NCBI GenBank assembly: GCA_019419455.1
Contig: DXZW01000048.1
Coordinates: 62,001 to 126,000 of the forward strand
Direction: 5' to 3'
Length of the DNA: 64,000 bases
Source of the DNA: Collinsella sp.
GTDB taxonomy: Bacteria; Actinomycetota; Coriobacteriia; Coriobacteriales; Coriobacteriaceae
The notes below the pieces were generated by a model. That model was given only the letters and a program-made list of their open reading frames with translations, searched no databases and was not told where the DNA came from. The position numbers were made by a program, and so were the translations under genes. Each line of letters opens with the position of its first letter. Positions within the stretch are counted from its first letter, which is position 1. Shown one piece after another: positions 7,578 through 16,242 of the stretch.

Positions 7578-9206
7578 CTAACCTCGAGCTTCTTCGAGCA
7601 TCTGCTTTGCGTGGGCCAAGCTTGCCTCGGACTGATCGCCGCTCAGCATGCGGGCGATCTCGGCGATACGCGCTTCGCCGGTTACCTCGTCCAAATGCGT
7701 TTGGGGAACATCGCCCGGTTCCTTGCTGACGACATAATGCTTGTCAGCAATGACGGCGACCTGCGCCAAATGGGTTACGACAATCACCTGATGCGTAGCG
7801 GCGAGATCTGCCAGCACGCCCGCAAGTGCACGCGCCGTGGAGCCACCGACACCAGCATCGACCTCGTCAAACACCAGTGTATCGACACCGTCCGCGTTAC
7901 CGAGGACAACCTTGCTCGCCAGCATGACGCGGCTGAGCTCACCGCCCGACGCAATTCGACGCAAGGGGCGCGGCGTCAAACCGGCACCGCTGCGGTATAG
8001 CAGCTCGTAGCTCGAAGGACCAACGGGAGTCCACTCAGCACGGGGAAGATCACGCGACTCCCAGACGAGCTCGGCACTACCCATCTCCAGGCGAGCCATC
8101 TGGCGGCCCACCTCGTGACAGAAGCGCGGGGCCGCCGTATTGCGAGCGCGCTTAAGCGCCTTGGCGGCAGCAAACAGTTCGCGCTCCGCCGCGCCAAGCG
8201 CTTCACGCGCCTTTTTGATCTGTTCATCGCCATCATCAACCAGGGACAGCAGCTCTTGCGAGCGATCGCGCATGGCAAAAACATCGTCCATAGTGGGACC
8301 CCACTGACGCAACAGACCCTTGAGGTCGGAATACCGCTCACGCATGCGAGCGAGCTCGCGCGGGTCGAAGGCGATGCCATCGCGATAGGCACGAAGCTCG
8401 TTCGCGCAATCCTCAAGGGAGATACAGGCATCCGAAAGTGCATCGGCGATGTCACCCAGCTTGCGATCGACGGTCGCCATGCGTGAAAGCTCGGCCACGG
8501 CGCCATTCACGGCATCGAGCGCTCCCCCTTCGGCGGCAAGCGATGCATGGGCATCGCTAGCTGTGGCAACCAGCACCTCGGCATGTTCGGAGCGCGGCAG
8601 CAGTTCCTCGAGTTCCTCATACTCGCCCGGTTTAGGGTCGACCTCGCCGATGCGCTCGAGCGCAAAGCGCGCCTCCTCGACGCGGCTCCCCTGCGCACGC
8701 GAGGCCTCTTCAACACGTCGAACCTCCTTGGCGGCAGCACGCGATGCCTTAAAGCAGGCGCGGTACGCATCCAGCGCCTCGAGCGCAGAGCGTCCCGCCC
8801 ACGCATCGACCATCGCAACGTGATGTGCCGAATCGAGCAAGCGCTGGTGCTCGTGTTGGCCGCACAGATCCATCATCACACCAACGCGCTCCGAAAGCTC
8901 GCGCACACTGGCGATGCGCCCGTCAATCTTCACACGGCTGCGGCCCTCGGCGGAAAGGCTGCGCTGTACGGTGAACCCTTCCGTGTCGTGCGGCCCGTCG
9001 AAGAGTCGTGCCTCGACGCTCGCGAGCGCCTCGCCCTCGCGCACCGTCGACGAATCCGCGCGCTCGCCCAAAATAAGCTTGAGGGCCGAGAGCAGCGCGG
9101 TCTTGCCAGCGCCGGTCTCGCCGGTCAGGACAGTCAGGCCGGCACTCGGCACTAGCGTCGCCTCGCGAATGAGTGCAATGTTAGAAACCTGCAGCTCATC
9201 GATCAT
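7578..9206 (-). CDS. recN: DNA repair protein RecN
   Basis: SMC-like ATPase of double-strand-break repair, 542 residues, near the usual 550. The Walker A motif is GETGAGKTALL at the N-terminus. A long coiled-coil centre with paired ELEELLPRSEH-type helices follows. The C-terminal half has the ABC signature LRRIASGGELSRVML and Walker B TLVFDEVDAGVGG. The ATG at 9206 follows CGGAGTCCGTC and overlaps the nadK stop by 11 bases, so the two are translated together. It is the last gene of the minus-strand efp-to-recN run and meets the RpiR-type gene head to head at a shared terminator. Confidence 0.96.
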   Translation of the reverse strand: MIDELQVSNIALIREATLVPSAGLTVLTGETGAGKTALLSALKLILGERADSSTVREGEALASVEARLFDGPHDTEGFTVQRSLSAEGRSRVKIDGRIASVRELSERVGVMMDLCGQHEHQRLLDSAHHVAMVDAWAGRSALEALDAYRACFKASRAAAKEVRRVEEASRAQGSRVEEARFALERIGEVDPKPGEYEELEELLPRSEHAEVLVATASDAHASLAAEGGALDAVNGAVAELSRMATVDRKLGDIADALSDACISLEDCANELRAYRDGIAFDPRELARMRERYSDLKGLLRQWGPTMDDVFAMRDRSQELLSLVDDGDEQIKKAREALGAAERELFAAAKALKRARNTAAPRFCHEVGRQMARLEMGSAELVWESRDLPRAEWTPVGPSSYELLYRSGAGLTPRPLRRIASGGELSRVMLASKVVLGNADGVDTLVFDEVDAGVGGSTARALAGVLADLAATHQVIVVTHLAQVAVIADKHYVVSKEPGDVPQTHLDEVTGEARIAEIARMLSGDQSEASLAHAKQMLEEARG

Positions 9207-10056
9207 GACGGACTCCGTAGAAAACGCGACTCACCGAGTTATAGAAGCTCTCGGGGCCGTAATCGAGGAGCAGCACATCTCCGGGCCCGCGGCGCACGGC
9301 CACGCTCTCAACGGTACCATCGCAGGTAATAAACTGTCCATCGATAGCGATCGCCGGAACACTCGGACGGTCATCAGACATAAAGATCTCGACGACATCA
9401 CTCGGCGAAGTCAAGAAGGCACGGGCCTGAATGGTGTGCGGCGCAATGGGTACGCAGACCATGCCCGTATAGTCGGGGCTCACGATGGGGCCACCGGCAC
9501 TGAGTGCGTAACCCGTAGAACCAGTCGCCGTGGACACGACCACGCCGTCGCCACGCAGACGGTCGATATGATGGCCGGACACCGTGATGTCGAACTCGAC
9601 CATATCGGACAGCGGACCGCGGGTAAGCGCCATGTCGTTGAGGGCGAAGGTGCGAACGACATCCTTCGTACCGTCTTCGCGCACGGACACGATATCCGCG
9701 GCGATGGTGGCGCGACGGCTCACGTGCAGCTCACCGGACAGGGCGTCGCTCACGACCTGCAGGATGTCGCGCTCCTCGGGGCTCGCAGCAGTTAGAAAGC
9801 CCAGGTGACCATAGGAAAGACCGAGGATAGGAATCTCACGATGGTTGAGGATGCGGGCAGCGCGCAGCAACGTGCCGTCGCCGCCGAGCGTAATGACCAG
9901 ATCGGAGCCGTCAATATCAGGCGTGCTTTGAATCTTCGATCGCTGGTCGGCAGCCCATGCGACCTCATAGCCCTGACGCGTCAGCCAAAGCTCGAGCATC
10001 AGGCCGCTCTCGACCGCCTCTTGCTTGTAGTAATTGGGAACCAGAAAGACCTTCAT
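9196..10056 (-). CDS. nadK: NAD kinase
   Basis: Cytoplasmic enzyme phosphorylating NAD to NADP. The 286-residue protein carries the diagnostic ITLGGDGTLLRAARI motif (about residue 55) and the TATGSTGYALSAGGP motif of the second domain, both needed for catalysis. It overlaps tlyA by ATGA at its start and recN by 11 bases at its end. The tlyA-nadK-recN order is a common arrangement in Gram-positive bacteria. Confidence 0.96.
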   Translation of the reverse strand: MKVFLVPNYYKQEAVESGLMLELWLTRQGYEVAWAADQRSKIQSTPDIDGSDLVITLGGDGTLLRAARILNHREIPILGLSYGHLGFLTAASPEERDILQVVSDALSGELHVSRRATIAADIVSVREDGTKDVVRTFALNDMALTRGPLSDMVEFDITVSGHHIDRLRGDGVVVSTATGSTGYALSAGGPIVSPDYTGMVCVPIAPHTIQARAFLTSPSDVVEIFMSDDRPSVPAIAIDGQFITCDGTVESVAVRRGPGDVLLLDYGPESFYNSVSRVFYGVRHDR

Positions 10057-10865
10057 AGCGTTGCAGCTTTCTCGCTCAAAACCGATACCTGGGATTGCAG
10101 CTCATCGTCGGCGCGCTCGCCGGGGGCAAACCTCGTGCCGTACAGGAAAAACTCAACGTTTCCCTTGGCACCATGAATGGGCGACACGCAGACATCGACC
10201 GGGAACAGGCCCTTGGCAGCAAAGAGTTCAACCGCCGCCACGAGTGTATCGTGGCGCACGGCGGGATCGGTCACAATGCCGCCCTCGCCCACCAGCGCCG
10301 CCGGAGCCTCAAACTGCGGCTTTACGAGCGTGCAGAATGCACCCGTAGGCGCCAGGCACGCCAGTACCGCATCGATAATATTCGCGATGCTGGTAAACGA
10401 GACATCACACACAGCCAGGTCGATGGCGCCGACATAGCCAAGCTCAGGCAGCTGCGTCACGTTTGTGCGCTCATGCAGCGTCACGCGATCGTCCTGGCGC
10501 AGCGACCAGTCGAACTGGGCACGGCCCACGTCGACCGAGACAACGGTCGCAGCTCCGCGCTTGAGCAGGCAATCGGTAAAGCCGCCGGTAGAGCAGCCCA
10601 CATCCAAACAGGCAAGGCCCGTCGGATTGATGCCAAACGCATCAAGCGCGCCTTCGAGCTTAAGACCGCCGCGGCCAACATAGGGAATGCGCCCCTTCAC
10701 GTGCAGCGGCAGCCCCGGGATCACCTTAAGGCCCGGCGAAGTCAAGCGCTCGCCGCCACTCGAGACCAAGCCGGCCATAAGAGTGCGAAGGGCATCCGCG
10801 CGATCGGCGCAGATGCCCTGTGAAATCAGTTCGTCATCAAGACGCACACGTTTCATGAATGCCAT
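10053..10865 (-). CDS. tlyA: TlyA family rRNA 2'-O-methyltransferase
   Basis: About 270 residues: an N-terminal S4 RNA-binding domain (residues about 5-60, RLDDELISQG) joined to a Rossmann methyltransferase with the SAM motif CLDVGCSTGGFTDCLL, preceded by VGRGGLKLEGAL. Family members methylate cytidine 2'-hydroxyls in 16S and 23S rRNA and, in actinobacteria, set sensitivity to capreomycin-type drugs. No good ribosome site marks the start. TTG at 10868, ATG at 10865 or ATG at 10856 are all possible; I list 10865. It ends in an ATGA overlap with nadK. Confidence 0.92.
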   Translation of the reverse strand: MAFMKRVRLDDELISQGICADRADALRTLMAGLVSSGGERLTSPGLKVIPGLPLHVKGRIPYVGRGGLKLEGALDAFGINPTGLACLDVGCSTGGFTDCLLKRGAATVVSVDVGRAQFDWSLRQDDRVTLHERTNVTQLPELGYVGAIDLAVCDVSFTSIANIIDAVLACLAPTGAFCTLVKPQFEAPAALVGEGGIVTDPAVRHDTLVAAVELFAAKGLFPVDVCVSPIHGAKGNVEFFLYGTRFAPGERADDELQSQVSVLSEKAATL

Positions 10866-10891
10866 CAACCATTCGTATCCGGAGATGCGGC

Positions 10892-11131
10892 CTAGCTATC
10901 CTGGGATTCGTTTGCCGCATCCTCATCGTATTCCTGCTCGAGCTTGTCGGCTTCTCGCGGCGTAAGCTCAAACTTGTCGACCATATCGACCGCACGGGAA
11001 CCAAGCTCAATCGCCTCGTCAAACAAATCGAGCGAACGCTCCAGGGACGTATCCTTGGAGCGAACGGTGGCGATGATCTGGTCCAGGCGATCCGAGATCT
11101 CATCGAAGTTGCGGACGGAACCCTCTGGCAT
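10892..11131 (-). CDS. xseB: Exodeoxyribonuclease VII small subunit
   Basis: A 79-residue acidic helical protein, the size of XseB, with the family's central NFDEISDRLDQIIATVRS and LERSLDLFDEAIELG segments that form the coiled-coil hairpin binding the large subunit. The start at 11131 follows GAGGAGTAGCC, which overlaps the nusB stop. The catalytic large subunit XseA is not found next to it or elsewhere in the window. Confidence 0.92.
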   Translation of the reverse strand: MPEGSVRNFDEISDRLDQIIATVRSKDTSLERSLDLFDEAIELGSRAVDMVDKFELTPREADKLEQEYDEDAANESQDS

Positions 11132-11133
11132 GG

Positions 11134-11721
11134 CTACTCCTCGACGGAGTCGGCCTCGACGGCCTCAGCAGCGTCCGGATCCTCGGCAAGTACACCGGCG
11201 GCAGCCTGAGCGGCAGCGACCTTGGCGGCCGCCTCGGCAGCCTGCGCCTCCTCGCGAGCGCGATCCTCGGCCAGCAGCTCTTGGTACAAATCCTCACCCG
11301 GCAGCTCCTCGCTGCGAGCGATCTTGCCCAGCACGCCGTTGACAAACGATGCGGACTGGTCGGTGCCATAGGCCTTGGCAAGTTCGACGGCCTCGTTGAT
11401 AACAATAGCGTCCGAGACCTCCTCGTCGGTGAGGAAGCGCATCTCGTAGACGGCGATACGCAGCAGGTTGCGGTCGGCGCCGGGCATGCGCATAAGATCC
11501 CAGTTCTTGGCGACGGCGCGCAGGGCACAGTCGATGCGATCGATATGCTCGTAGGCACCGCGACAAAGCTCCAGCGCATAGGGGTCGAGGGGACCCTTCG
11601 AGATCAGGAAATCGCCCTCGAGGACGCGCTCGAGCGGACTGTCCGTGGCCTCGGCCTGGAACAGCAGCTGCAGCGCCTGACTGCGGGCAAGCGTGCGCCC
11701 GCGATAAACCTTAAGGCTCAA
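11134..11721 (-). CDS. nusB: Transcription antitermination factor NusB
   Basis: An RNA-binding all-helical protein that joins NusE (S10) at boxA sites, mainly for rRNA transcription. Residues about 1-145 match the family (RTLARSQALQLLFQAE at the start, IAVYEMRF, INEAVELAKAYG, FVNGVLGKI). About 50 extra residues form an Ala/Glu-rich tail unlike typical NusB, possibly a disordered acidic extension. The start codon is TTG at 11721, preceded by CAAGGAGTAACC. It lies between asp23 and xseB with only a few bases of spacing. Confidence 0.94.
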   Translation of the reverse strand: MSLKVYRGRTLARSQALQLLFQAEATDSPLERVLEGDFLISKGPLDPYALELCRGAYEHIDRIDCALRAVAKNWDLMRMPGADRNLLRIAVYEMRFLTDEEVSDAIVINEAVELAKAYGTDQSASFVNGVLGKIARSEELPGEDLYQELLAEDRAREEAQAAEAAAKVAAAQAAAGVLAEDPDAAEAVEADSVEE

Positions 11722-11724
11722 AGG

Positions 11725-12087
11725 TTACTCCTTGGGGAAAACGAGGCCGTCGATGCAAACGTCAACGCGCTCGACCTCGACGCCCACCTGGGCATCGATG
11801 GCGGCGACCACGGCTGTGCGAACGGCCTCGGCGAGTTTCTTGAACGGATAGCCAAAGAACACCACGACACGCACGGTGAGTGCGAGCTTGTCGCCGACGA
11901 CCTCGGCCTCGACCGCCGGCTCGGAAGCCGGGGCCTTGGACGAGAGCATCATGGAGACAAGGTTGGTGGCAAGGTCCTTGACGCCAACGGAGGCGATGCC
12001 CTCGACATCCGACACGGCGCGCGAGACGATGGCGGTCAGAACATCGGGCGAAATGCCGATGCCGTCAATCTTGATTTCCTGGGGCAT
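11725..12087 (-). CDS. Asp23/Gls24 family envelope stress protein
   Basis: A 120-residue Asp23/Gls24 (DUF322) protein with the family's ISPDVLTAIVSRAVSDVEGIASVG start and the basic/hydrophobic VFFGYPFKKLAEAVRTAV region. Relatives sit at the membrane and are linked to cell-envelope stress, but their biochemical role is unclear. The start follows TAGGAGGACTC. The efp-asp23-nusB order is widely conserved in Gram-positives. A second family member occurs at 59425-59781 beside fakA. Confidence 0.92.
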   Translation of the reverse strand: MPQEIKIDGIGISPDVLTAIVSRAVSDVEGIASVGVKDLATNLVSMMLSSKAPASEPAVEAEVVGDKLALTVRVVVFFGYPFKKLAEAVRTAVVAAIDAQVGVEVERVDVCIDGLVFPKE

Positions 12088-12111
12088 GAGTCCTCCTAGA
12101 AGAGTTGGTTG

Positions 12112-12675
12112 CTAGACGCGGGAGACGAACTTGCCGTCGCGGGTGTCAACCTTGATGACCTCGCCCTCGTTGAGGTACATGGGGACCTGGATGACAGCGC
12201 CGGTGTCGATCGTGGCCGGCTTGGTGGAACCCTGAACGGTGTCGCCCTTAAAGCCCGGGTCGGTCTGGACGATGGTGGTCTCGATGAACATCGGCGGGGT
12301 CACGCCCATGAGCTCATCGTCGGCGAAGAGCAGCTGGCAGATGTCGTTCTCGCGCAGCCACTTGGAGTTCTCGCCCACCATGTCCTCGGGAACAGGAACC
12401 TGCTCATAGGTCTCATTGTCCATGAAGATGTAGTCGGTGCCATCGTTGTAGAGGTACTGGAACTCACGGGTGGTGAGCATGACGCTCTCGAACTTGGTGC
12501 CGGCGTTGCAGGTGTTCTCGACGACGCGGCCGCTCTTGATGTCGCGGGTCTTGTAGCGCACAAATGCGCCGCCCTTGCCCGGCTTGACATGCTGGAACTC
12601 GACGATGGTGTAGACCTTGTCCTTAATGCGAAGACCGAGGCCGTTCTTGAAGTCGGCGGTAGAAATGGTAGGCAT
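12112..12675 (-). CDS. efp: Elongation factor P
   Basis: A 187-residue translation factor that helps ribosomes through polyproline stretches. The three-domain fold starts MPTISTADFKNGLGL, and the tip of domain I reads KPGKGGAF, with Lys34 the residue that is modified in many bacteria. The start at 12675 follows AGAAAGGTCGAT; the upstream in-frame codon has no ribosome site. It is preceded on the minus strand by pepP, with a strong terminator between, and followed closely by asp23. It therefore probably starts its own transcript. Confidence 0.96.
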   Translation of the reverse strand: MPTISTADFKNGLGLRIKDKVYTIVEFQHVKPGKGGAFVRYKTRDIKSGRVVENTCNAGTKFESVMLTTREFQYLYNDGTDYIFMDNETYEQVPVPEDMVGENSKWLRENDICQLLFADDELMGVTPPMFIETTIVQTDPGFKGDTVQGSTKPATIDTGAVIQVPMYLNEGEVIKVDTRDGKFVSRV

Positions 12676-12773
12676 ATCGACCTTTCTTGTTATGGGCAGA
12701 ACGCACAAGCGTCCAAATTACATACGACCAAAATTATACACTTGCAGACGGCGCCTGCAGCGAGCGCATAAAA

Positions 12774-12812
12774 AGAGAATGCGGGGCGTCCGAATCGATC
12801 CGGACGCCCCGC
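12774..12812 (-). terminator. Terminator after the M24 peptidase
   Basis: A perfect 12-bp stem (GCGGGGCGTCCG with CGGACGCCCCGC, 8-base loop) is followed on the minus strand by ATTCTCTTTTTA. It separates the M24 peptidase from efp. Confidence 0.9.
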
Positions 12813-12833
12813 CCCAAAATCTATCGAAATGAG

Positions 12834-13964
12834 CTAGCAATCGATGACGTGGAGGTCATGCGGCGTCTTGGTGAAGGGCTCGTAGCCGTTCTCGGTGACC
12901 ACGCCGTAGTCCTCCAGGCGCACGCCGCCCACGCCGGGCAGGTAGACGCCGGGCTCCATGGTGATAACCGAGCCAACCTCGATGATATTCTTGCTGCGGT
13001 TGAAGTTGGGCAGCTCGTGGATGTCGATACCGACGCCGTGGCCCAGACCATGGTTGTAGTAATCGCCATAGCCGGCATCGCCGATGATCTTCTTGGAAAG
13101 CTTGAAAATGTCGTTGCCCTCGACGCCCGGATGGATAGCGGCGACGCACTCCTCGTGGGTGCGGCGTACGAGCGCGTACAAGTCGAGCTGCTCCTGGGTG
13201 GGCTCGCCCATCACGACGGTGCGCGTCATGTCGGAGCGGTAGTCGCAGTAGCCCGCGCCGTAATCCATGAGGACGAAGTCGCCCTTCTCGATCACGCGAT
13301 CACTCGGGACGGCATGCGGGTTGGCGGTGTTGGGGCCGCTTGCCACGATGGAGCCGAAGGCCAGGCTGTCGGCGCCGTTGGCGAACATAAAGTTCTCGAG
13401 CTCGTTGCGGACCTGTTTCTCAGTCATACCGGGCTTAATATAGCCGAGCATGTGCTGGAAGGCGGCGTCGGTGATCGACTGCGCGTGGCGCATGAGCTCG
13501 ATCTCCTCGGCGTCCTTGATGGCGCGCATCTTACGGATGTCGTCATGCATCAGCGGCAGCATGCAGGCAACGGAGCGGTCCTCCAGGCCACGCTGAATAC
13601 CCTGGTAGAAATTGATCTGCATGTCGTCCTCGACAGCGCAGACGCGGCACTTGTTGGCCGCGATCTTGCCGGCGACCCAGCCGGGGATGGTGCCCTCGTC
13701 CATGTCGTAGACCCAGGGGCTGCCGGCGGGCGTGTTCTCCTCAAAGCTGTTGAGATAGCGCGAGTCGGTATGGAACAGGCACTGGTCAGCCGTAATAAAC
13801 GCAGCGTGCGGGAACTCGAAGGTGTAATCGAAGACGCCCTTGACGCCCGTAAGCCAACGAAGGTTGGCCTCGTCGCGCACCACGATAGCGTCGTAGCCGC
13901 GCTCAACCATCAGGGCACGGACACGCTCGATACGACCGGCAGGACCGGCAGCAAACTCAGACAT
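12834..13964 (-). CDS. M24 family Xaa-Pro aminopeptidase
   Basis: A two-metal peptidase of the PepP/PepQ type, 376 residues, removing residues next to proline in the cytoplasm. The N-terminal creatinase-like domain (1-130) precedes the pita-bread domain. All metal ligands are visible: the Asp of MDYGAGY, the Asp of SDMTRTVV, the His of GLGHGVGIDIHE, the Glu of TMEPGVY and the Glu of VRLEDYG. The start follows AAGAAAGGAATCTGC. It lies between aroB and efp, the common Gram-positive order, but terminators flank it on both sides so it may be its own transcript. Whether it prefers dipeptides or longer peptides cannot be told. Confidence 0.93.
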   Translation of the reverse strand: MSEFAAGPAGRIERVRALMVERGYDAIVVRDEANLRWLTGVKGVFDYTFEFPHAAFITADQCLFHTDSRYLNSFEENTPAGSPWVYDMDEGTIPGWVAGKIAANKCRVCAVEDDMQINFYQGIQRGLEDRSVACMLPLMHDDIRKMRAIKDAEEIELMRHAQSITDAAFQHMLGYIKPGMTEKQVRNELENFMFANGADSLAFGSIVASGPNTANPHAVPSDRVIEKGDFVLMDYGAGYCDYRSDMTRTVVMGEPTQEQLDLYALVRRTHEECVAAIHPGVEGNDIFKLSKKIIGDAGYGDYYNHGLGHGVGIDIHELPNFNRSKNIIEVGSVITMEPGVYLPGVGGVRLEDYGVVTENGYEPFTKTPHDLHVIDC

Positions 13965-13987
13965 GCAGATTCCTTTCTTGTTGTCTC

Positions 13988-14058
13988 AAAAAGTGCGGGA
14001 CGGGTCTCAACCGAACGACGGAATAGCATGTGATCCACGACCGATTGAAACCCGCCCC
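13988..14058 (-). terminator. Terminator after aroB
   Basis: On the minus strand GGGGCGGGTTTCAA (14045-14058) pairs with TTGAGACCCGTCCC (13997-14010) through a long loop, using two G-U pairs, and is followed by GCACTTTTTG. It closes the mltG-yqeG-aroK-aroB stretch. Confidence 0.7.
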
Positions 14059-14095
14059 TCAACATGATACGAAAGACGATGGATGTCAATAAATC

Positions 14096-15205
14096 TTAGA
14101 GCAGTTCTTTGCGAGAAGCCAAGTAGGCGTGAGCATGGCGCTCAAGAACCTCGTCCTCAACGCTCGTGAGACGAATGGCGCCGAGTGACGCGGGCAGCGG
14201 CAACATACTGCGGTTCGAGCGGACAAACTGCTGCCTGCGGAACTCCTCGATATATGCGGCGGGCTCCAGATCGAAGGCAAGCTCCTCGATACCAAAGTCC
14301 TCCAGGCAGTCATCGACCTCAAAGACGTAATCGATATCGAAGTCGCAGGCATCATGTGCAAGGCGCGCCTCAAAGCGCATGCCCTCGGACAACAGCTGGT
14401 AGGCAGGGACCTGCGAAGCGGCATCGCCCAAGCAGGCGCGCAGGGTGCGTTCCCCCATCTTGCCAAAATCGAGCGCATGGCGAGCGCTCGGGTTCGTGGC
14501 CGTCAGCACGTCCTTGCGGGCAGTCTGAGACCATTGGACGGCATTGACGAGCGCGACCTCCTCACCAGCAAGAATCTCGGGAACAGTCTCAATAAACTGA
14601 TTCCAGCGCGACTTGCTGCTCGAAAGCATGGTGCCAACAAGTACCGCATAGCCGAGCTTGAGGTCCTCGGGGTCCGCTTCGCGAACAAGGTCGAGGTCAC
14701 ACACGACCAAGCCCGGTTCGGGACGGAACGCGATAGCGGGAAGCGCATTGGCCGACGAGGCGACGAGCGGCTTCATGGTCGTCGCGACCGTGAGCATGGC
14801 GTCGAAGGTCGTCGGCAACAGCGCGCACTCAGTTCGGCCGCACCACTGGTTGGCGCACCAGCTAACAACCGAGCAGGTTGCGGCATCGCCAACGGCGACA
14901 ACCAGATCGTCGCAGGTAACGCCGTTGGCAGACAGGGCGCCAAAGATAGCATCGGCATCGGCCAGCGTAGCACCGGCAGGCGAAACCTCGAGGACGAGCG
15001 GCGACACGGCAAAGCCGGCATCGACCAGAGCGTGCTCAACGATCTCGCAAAAGCGGTCGGAAACAGCGCTGTTCCAGACAACCATCGCACGCTTGGGCTT
15101 GCCCACGGCCGAGGCAAACATACGCGACAGCTCACTAAAAGCGTTAAAGCCGACGCGAACATCGACACTGCGATTTTGGAAATTGATCAGTTGACGGCGA
15201 ATCAT
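14096..15205 (-). CDS. aroB: 3-dehydroquinate synthase-like protein, metal ligands altered
   Basis: A 369-residue member of the DHQ synthase/iron-alcohol-dehydrogenase fold, placed directly after shikimate kinase with an ATGA overlap. That position and the LPTT motif (130-133) and ExxK (180-183, EDLK) mark it as AroB. However, the FGHTFGHA block reads LDFGKMGER (245-253), replacing the first metal His with Lys249, and the HGEAVAIGM block is shortened to LLSEGMRFEARLA, losing the second His. The glycine-rich NAD loop also reads VAVGDAA. It may be a very divergent enzyme or a non-catalytic homologue. The start at 15205 is fixed by the overlap. Confidence 0.75.
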   Translation of the reverse strand: MIRRQLINFQNRSVDVRVGFNAFSELSRMFASAVGKPKRAMVVWNSAVSDRFCEIVEHALVDAGFAVSPLVLEVSPAGATLADADAIFGALSANGVTCDDLVVAVGDAATCSVVSWCANQWCGRTECALLPTTFDAMLTVATTMKPLVASSANALPAIAFRPEPGLVVCDLDLVREADPEDLKLGYAVLVGTMLSSSKSRWNQFIETVPEILAGEEVALVNAVQWSQTARKDVLTATNPSARHALDFGKMGERTLRACLGDAASQVPAYQLLSEGMRFEARLAHDACDFDIDYVFEVDDCLEDFGIEELAFDLEPAAYIEEFRRQQFVRSNRSMLPLPASLGAIRLTSVEDEVLERHAHAYLASRKELL

Positions 15206-15735
15206 AGCAGTCCACGCTCCAAAAGCATCTCGGCACAAAGGTAGGAAACGTCCTCGAAGGACTTGTTGCGAATATCAAGGGTAATATCTGCGGCCTGGCG
15301 ATACAGCGGACGGCGATGCTCAAACAGGCGCGCGGCATGCTCGGGCGAGCGGAAATCGGGGCGCGTGTCGGACCGACGAATCTGGCGAATCGAATCCTCG
15401 AAGTCGCCCTCGAGGTACACGCACGTACCCATATCGTGCATCAGCTCAATATTCACCGGTGTCTCGACGATACCGCCACCGCACGAAACCAACAGGCTGC
15501 GCTCGCTTTGGAGCGAACGGAGCGCCGAGGTCTCGAGCTCGCGAAAACGATCCTCGCCCTCGGTCTCAAAAATCTCGGTTACCGACTTGCCGCAACGGCG
15601 CACGACCAGGCGGTCGGTATCGATAAAACGCCGATTGAACATGGTGCCGACGTTGCGCGCGAGCGTCGACTTGCCCGCGCCCAAAAAGCCGATAAAGAAG
15701 ATATGGTCGCAGCCGTGTTTGATGTGCTGAGACAT
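15202..15735 (-). CDS. aroK: Shikimate kinase
   Basis: A 177-residue NMP-kinase-like enzyme phosphorylating shikimate at O3. The P-loop GFLGAGKSTLA, the substrate Asp in FIDTDRLV, the Arg in EDRFRELE, the SCGGGIV loop and the lid/adenine Arg in HRRPLYR are all present, so unlike its neighbour AroB it looks fully active. The start follows GAGGAATAGG, whose sequence includes the yqeG stop. No other shikimate-pathway genes are in the window. Confidence 0.9.
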   Translation of the reverse strand: MSQHIKHGCDHIFFIGFLGAGKSTLARNVGTMFNRRFIDTDRLVVRRCGKSVTEIFETEGEDRFRELETSALRSLQSERSLLVSCGGGIVETPVNIELMHDMGTCVYLEGDFEDSIRQIRRSDTRPDFRSPEHAARLFEHRRPLYRQAADITLDIRNKSFEDVSYLCAEMLLERGLL

Positions 15736-15743
15736 GGTGAAAC

Positions 15744-16241
15744 CTATTCCTCGCAGGGAAGGTCGCGCAGGGCCCGGCGCTCAAAAATACGGAAGATCTG
15801 CGTATACCACAGGTCCTGCGTCGCCTGCGGCTTTACCAGGATGGTATCGACGCCGGCTAAATTGCCACTCCACACGTCAGTGTAGAGCTGATCACCGATC
15901 AGTACCGCCTCGTCGGCCGTGGCGCCGAGGCGCTTAAGACCCGCCTTGAGGGCAAACGGCGCCGGCTTCATGGCGTGGCTAATGGCCTCGAGTCCCAGCT
16001 CGCGCGCAGAGCTCATGACCTGGTCGCGATGCCAGTTGTTGGACACCATGCACAGCTTAAAGCCTTTGGCGCGGGCGGCGTCAAGCCAAGCGGAAACCGC
16101 GGCGGGAACCTGCTCGGTGTCGCGCGGCACCAGGGTGTTATCGCGATCGAGCAGAATGGCGCGTTTGCCGTCGGCCCACAGGGTATCAAGGTCGATGCGA
16201 TCGACCGAGGCAACGTATCGTTTGGGGCTAAAAATCCTCAT
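15744..16241 (-). CDS. yqeG: YqeG family HAD-IIIA phosphatase
   Basis: A 165-residue HAD phosphatase. The nucleophile motif is LLDRDNTLVPRD (about residue 30), then SNNW as motif II, and the K and GDQLYTD motifs typical of the YqeG group. Its physiological substrate is not established. The start ATG at 16241 lies two bases before the mltG stop codon region, so the pair is probably coupled; an in-frame upstream extension belongs to mltG sequence read in another frame and is rejected. It precedes aroK. Confidence 0.9.
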   Translation of the reverse strand: MRIFSPKRYVASVDRIDLDTLWADGKRAILLDRDNTLVPRDTEQVPAAVSAWLDAARAKGFKLCMVSNNWHRDQVMSSARELGLEAISHAMKPAPFALKAGLKRLGATADEAVLIGDQLYTDVWSGNLAGVDTILVKPQATQDLWYTQIFRIFERRALRDLPCEE

Positions 16242-16242
16242 G

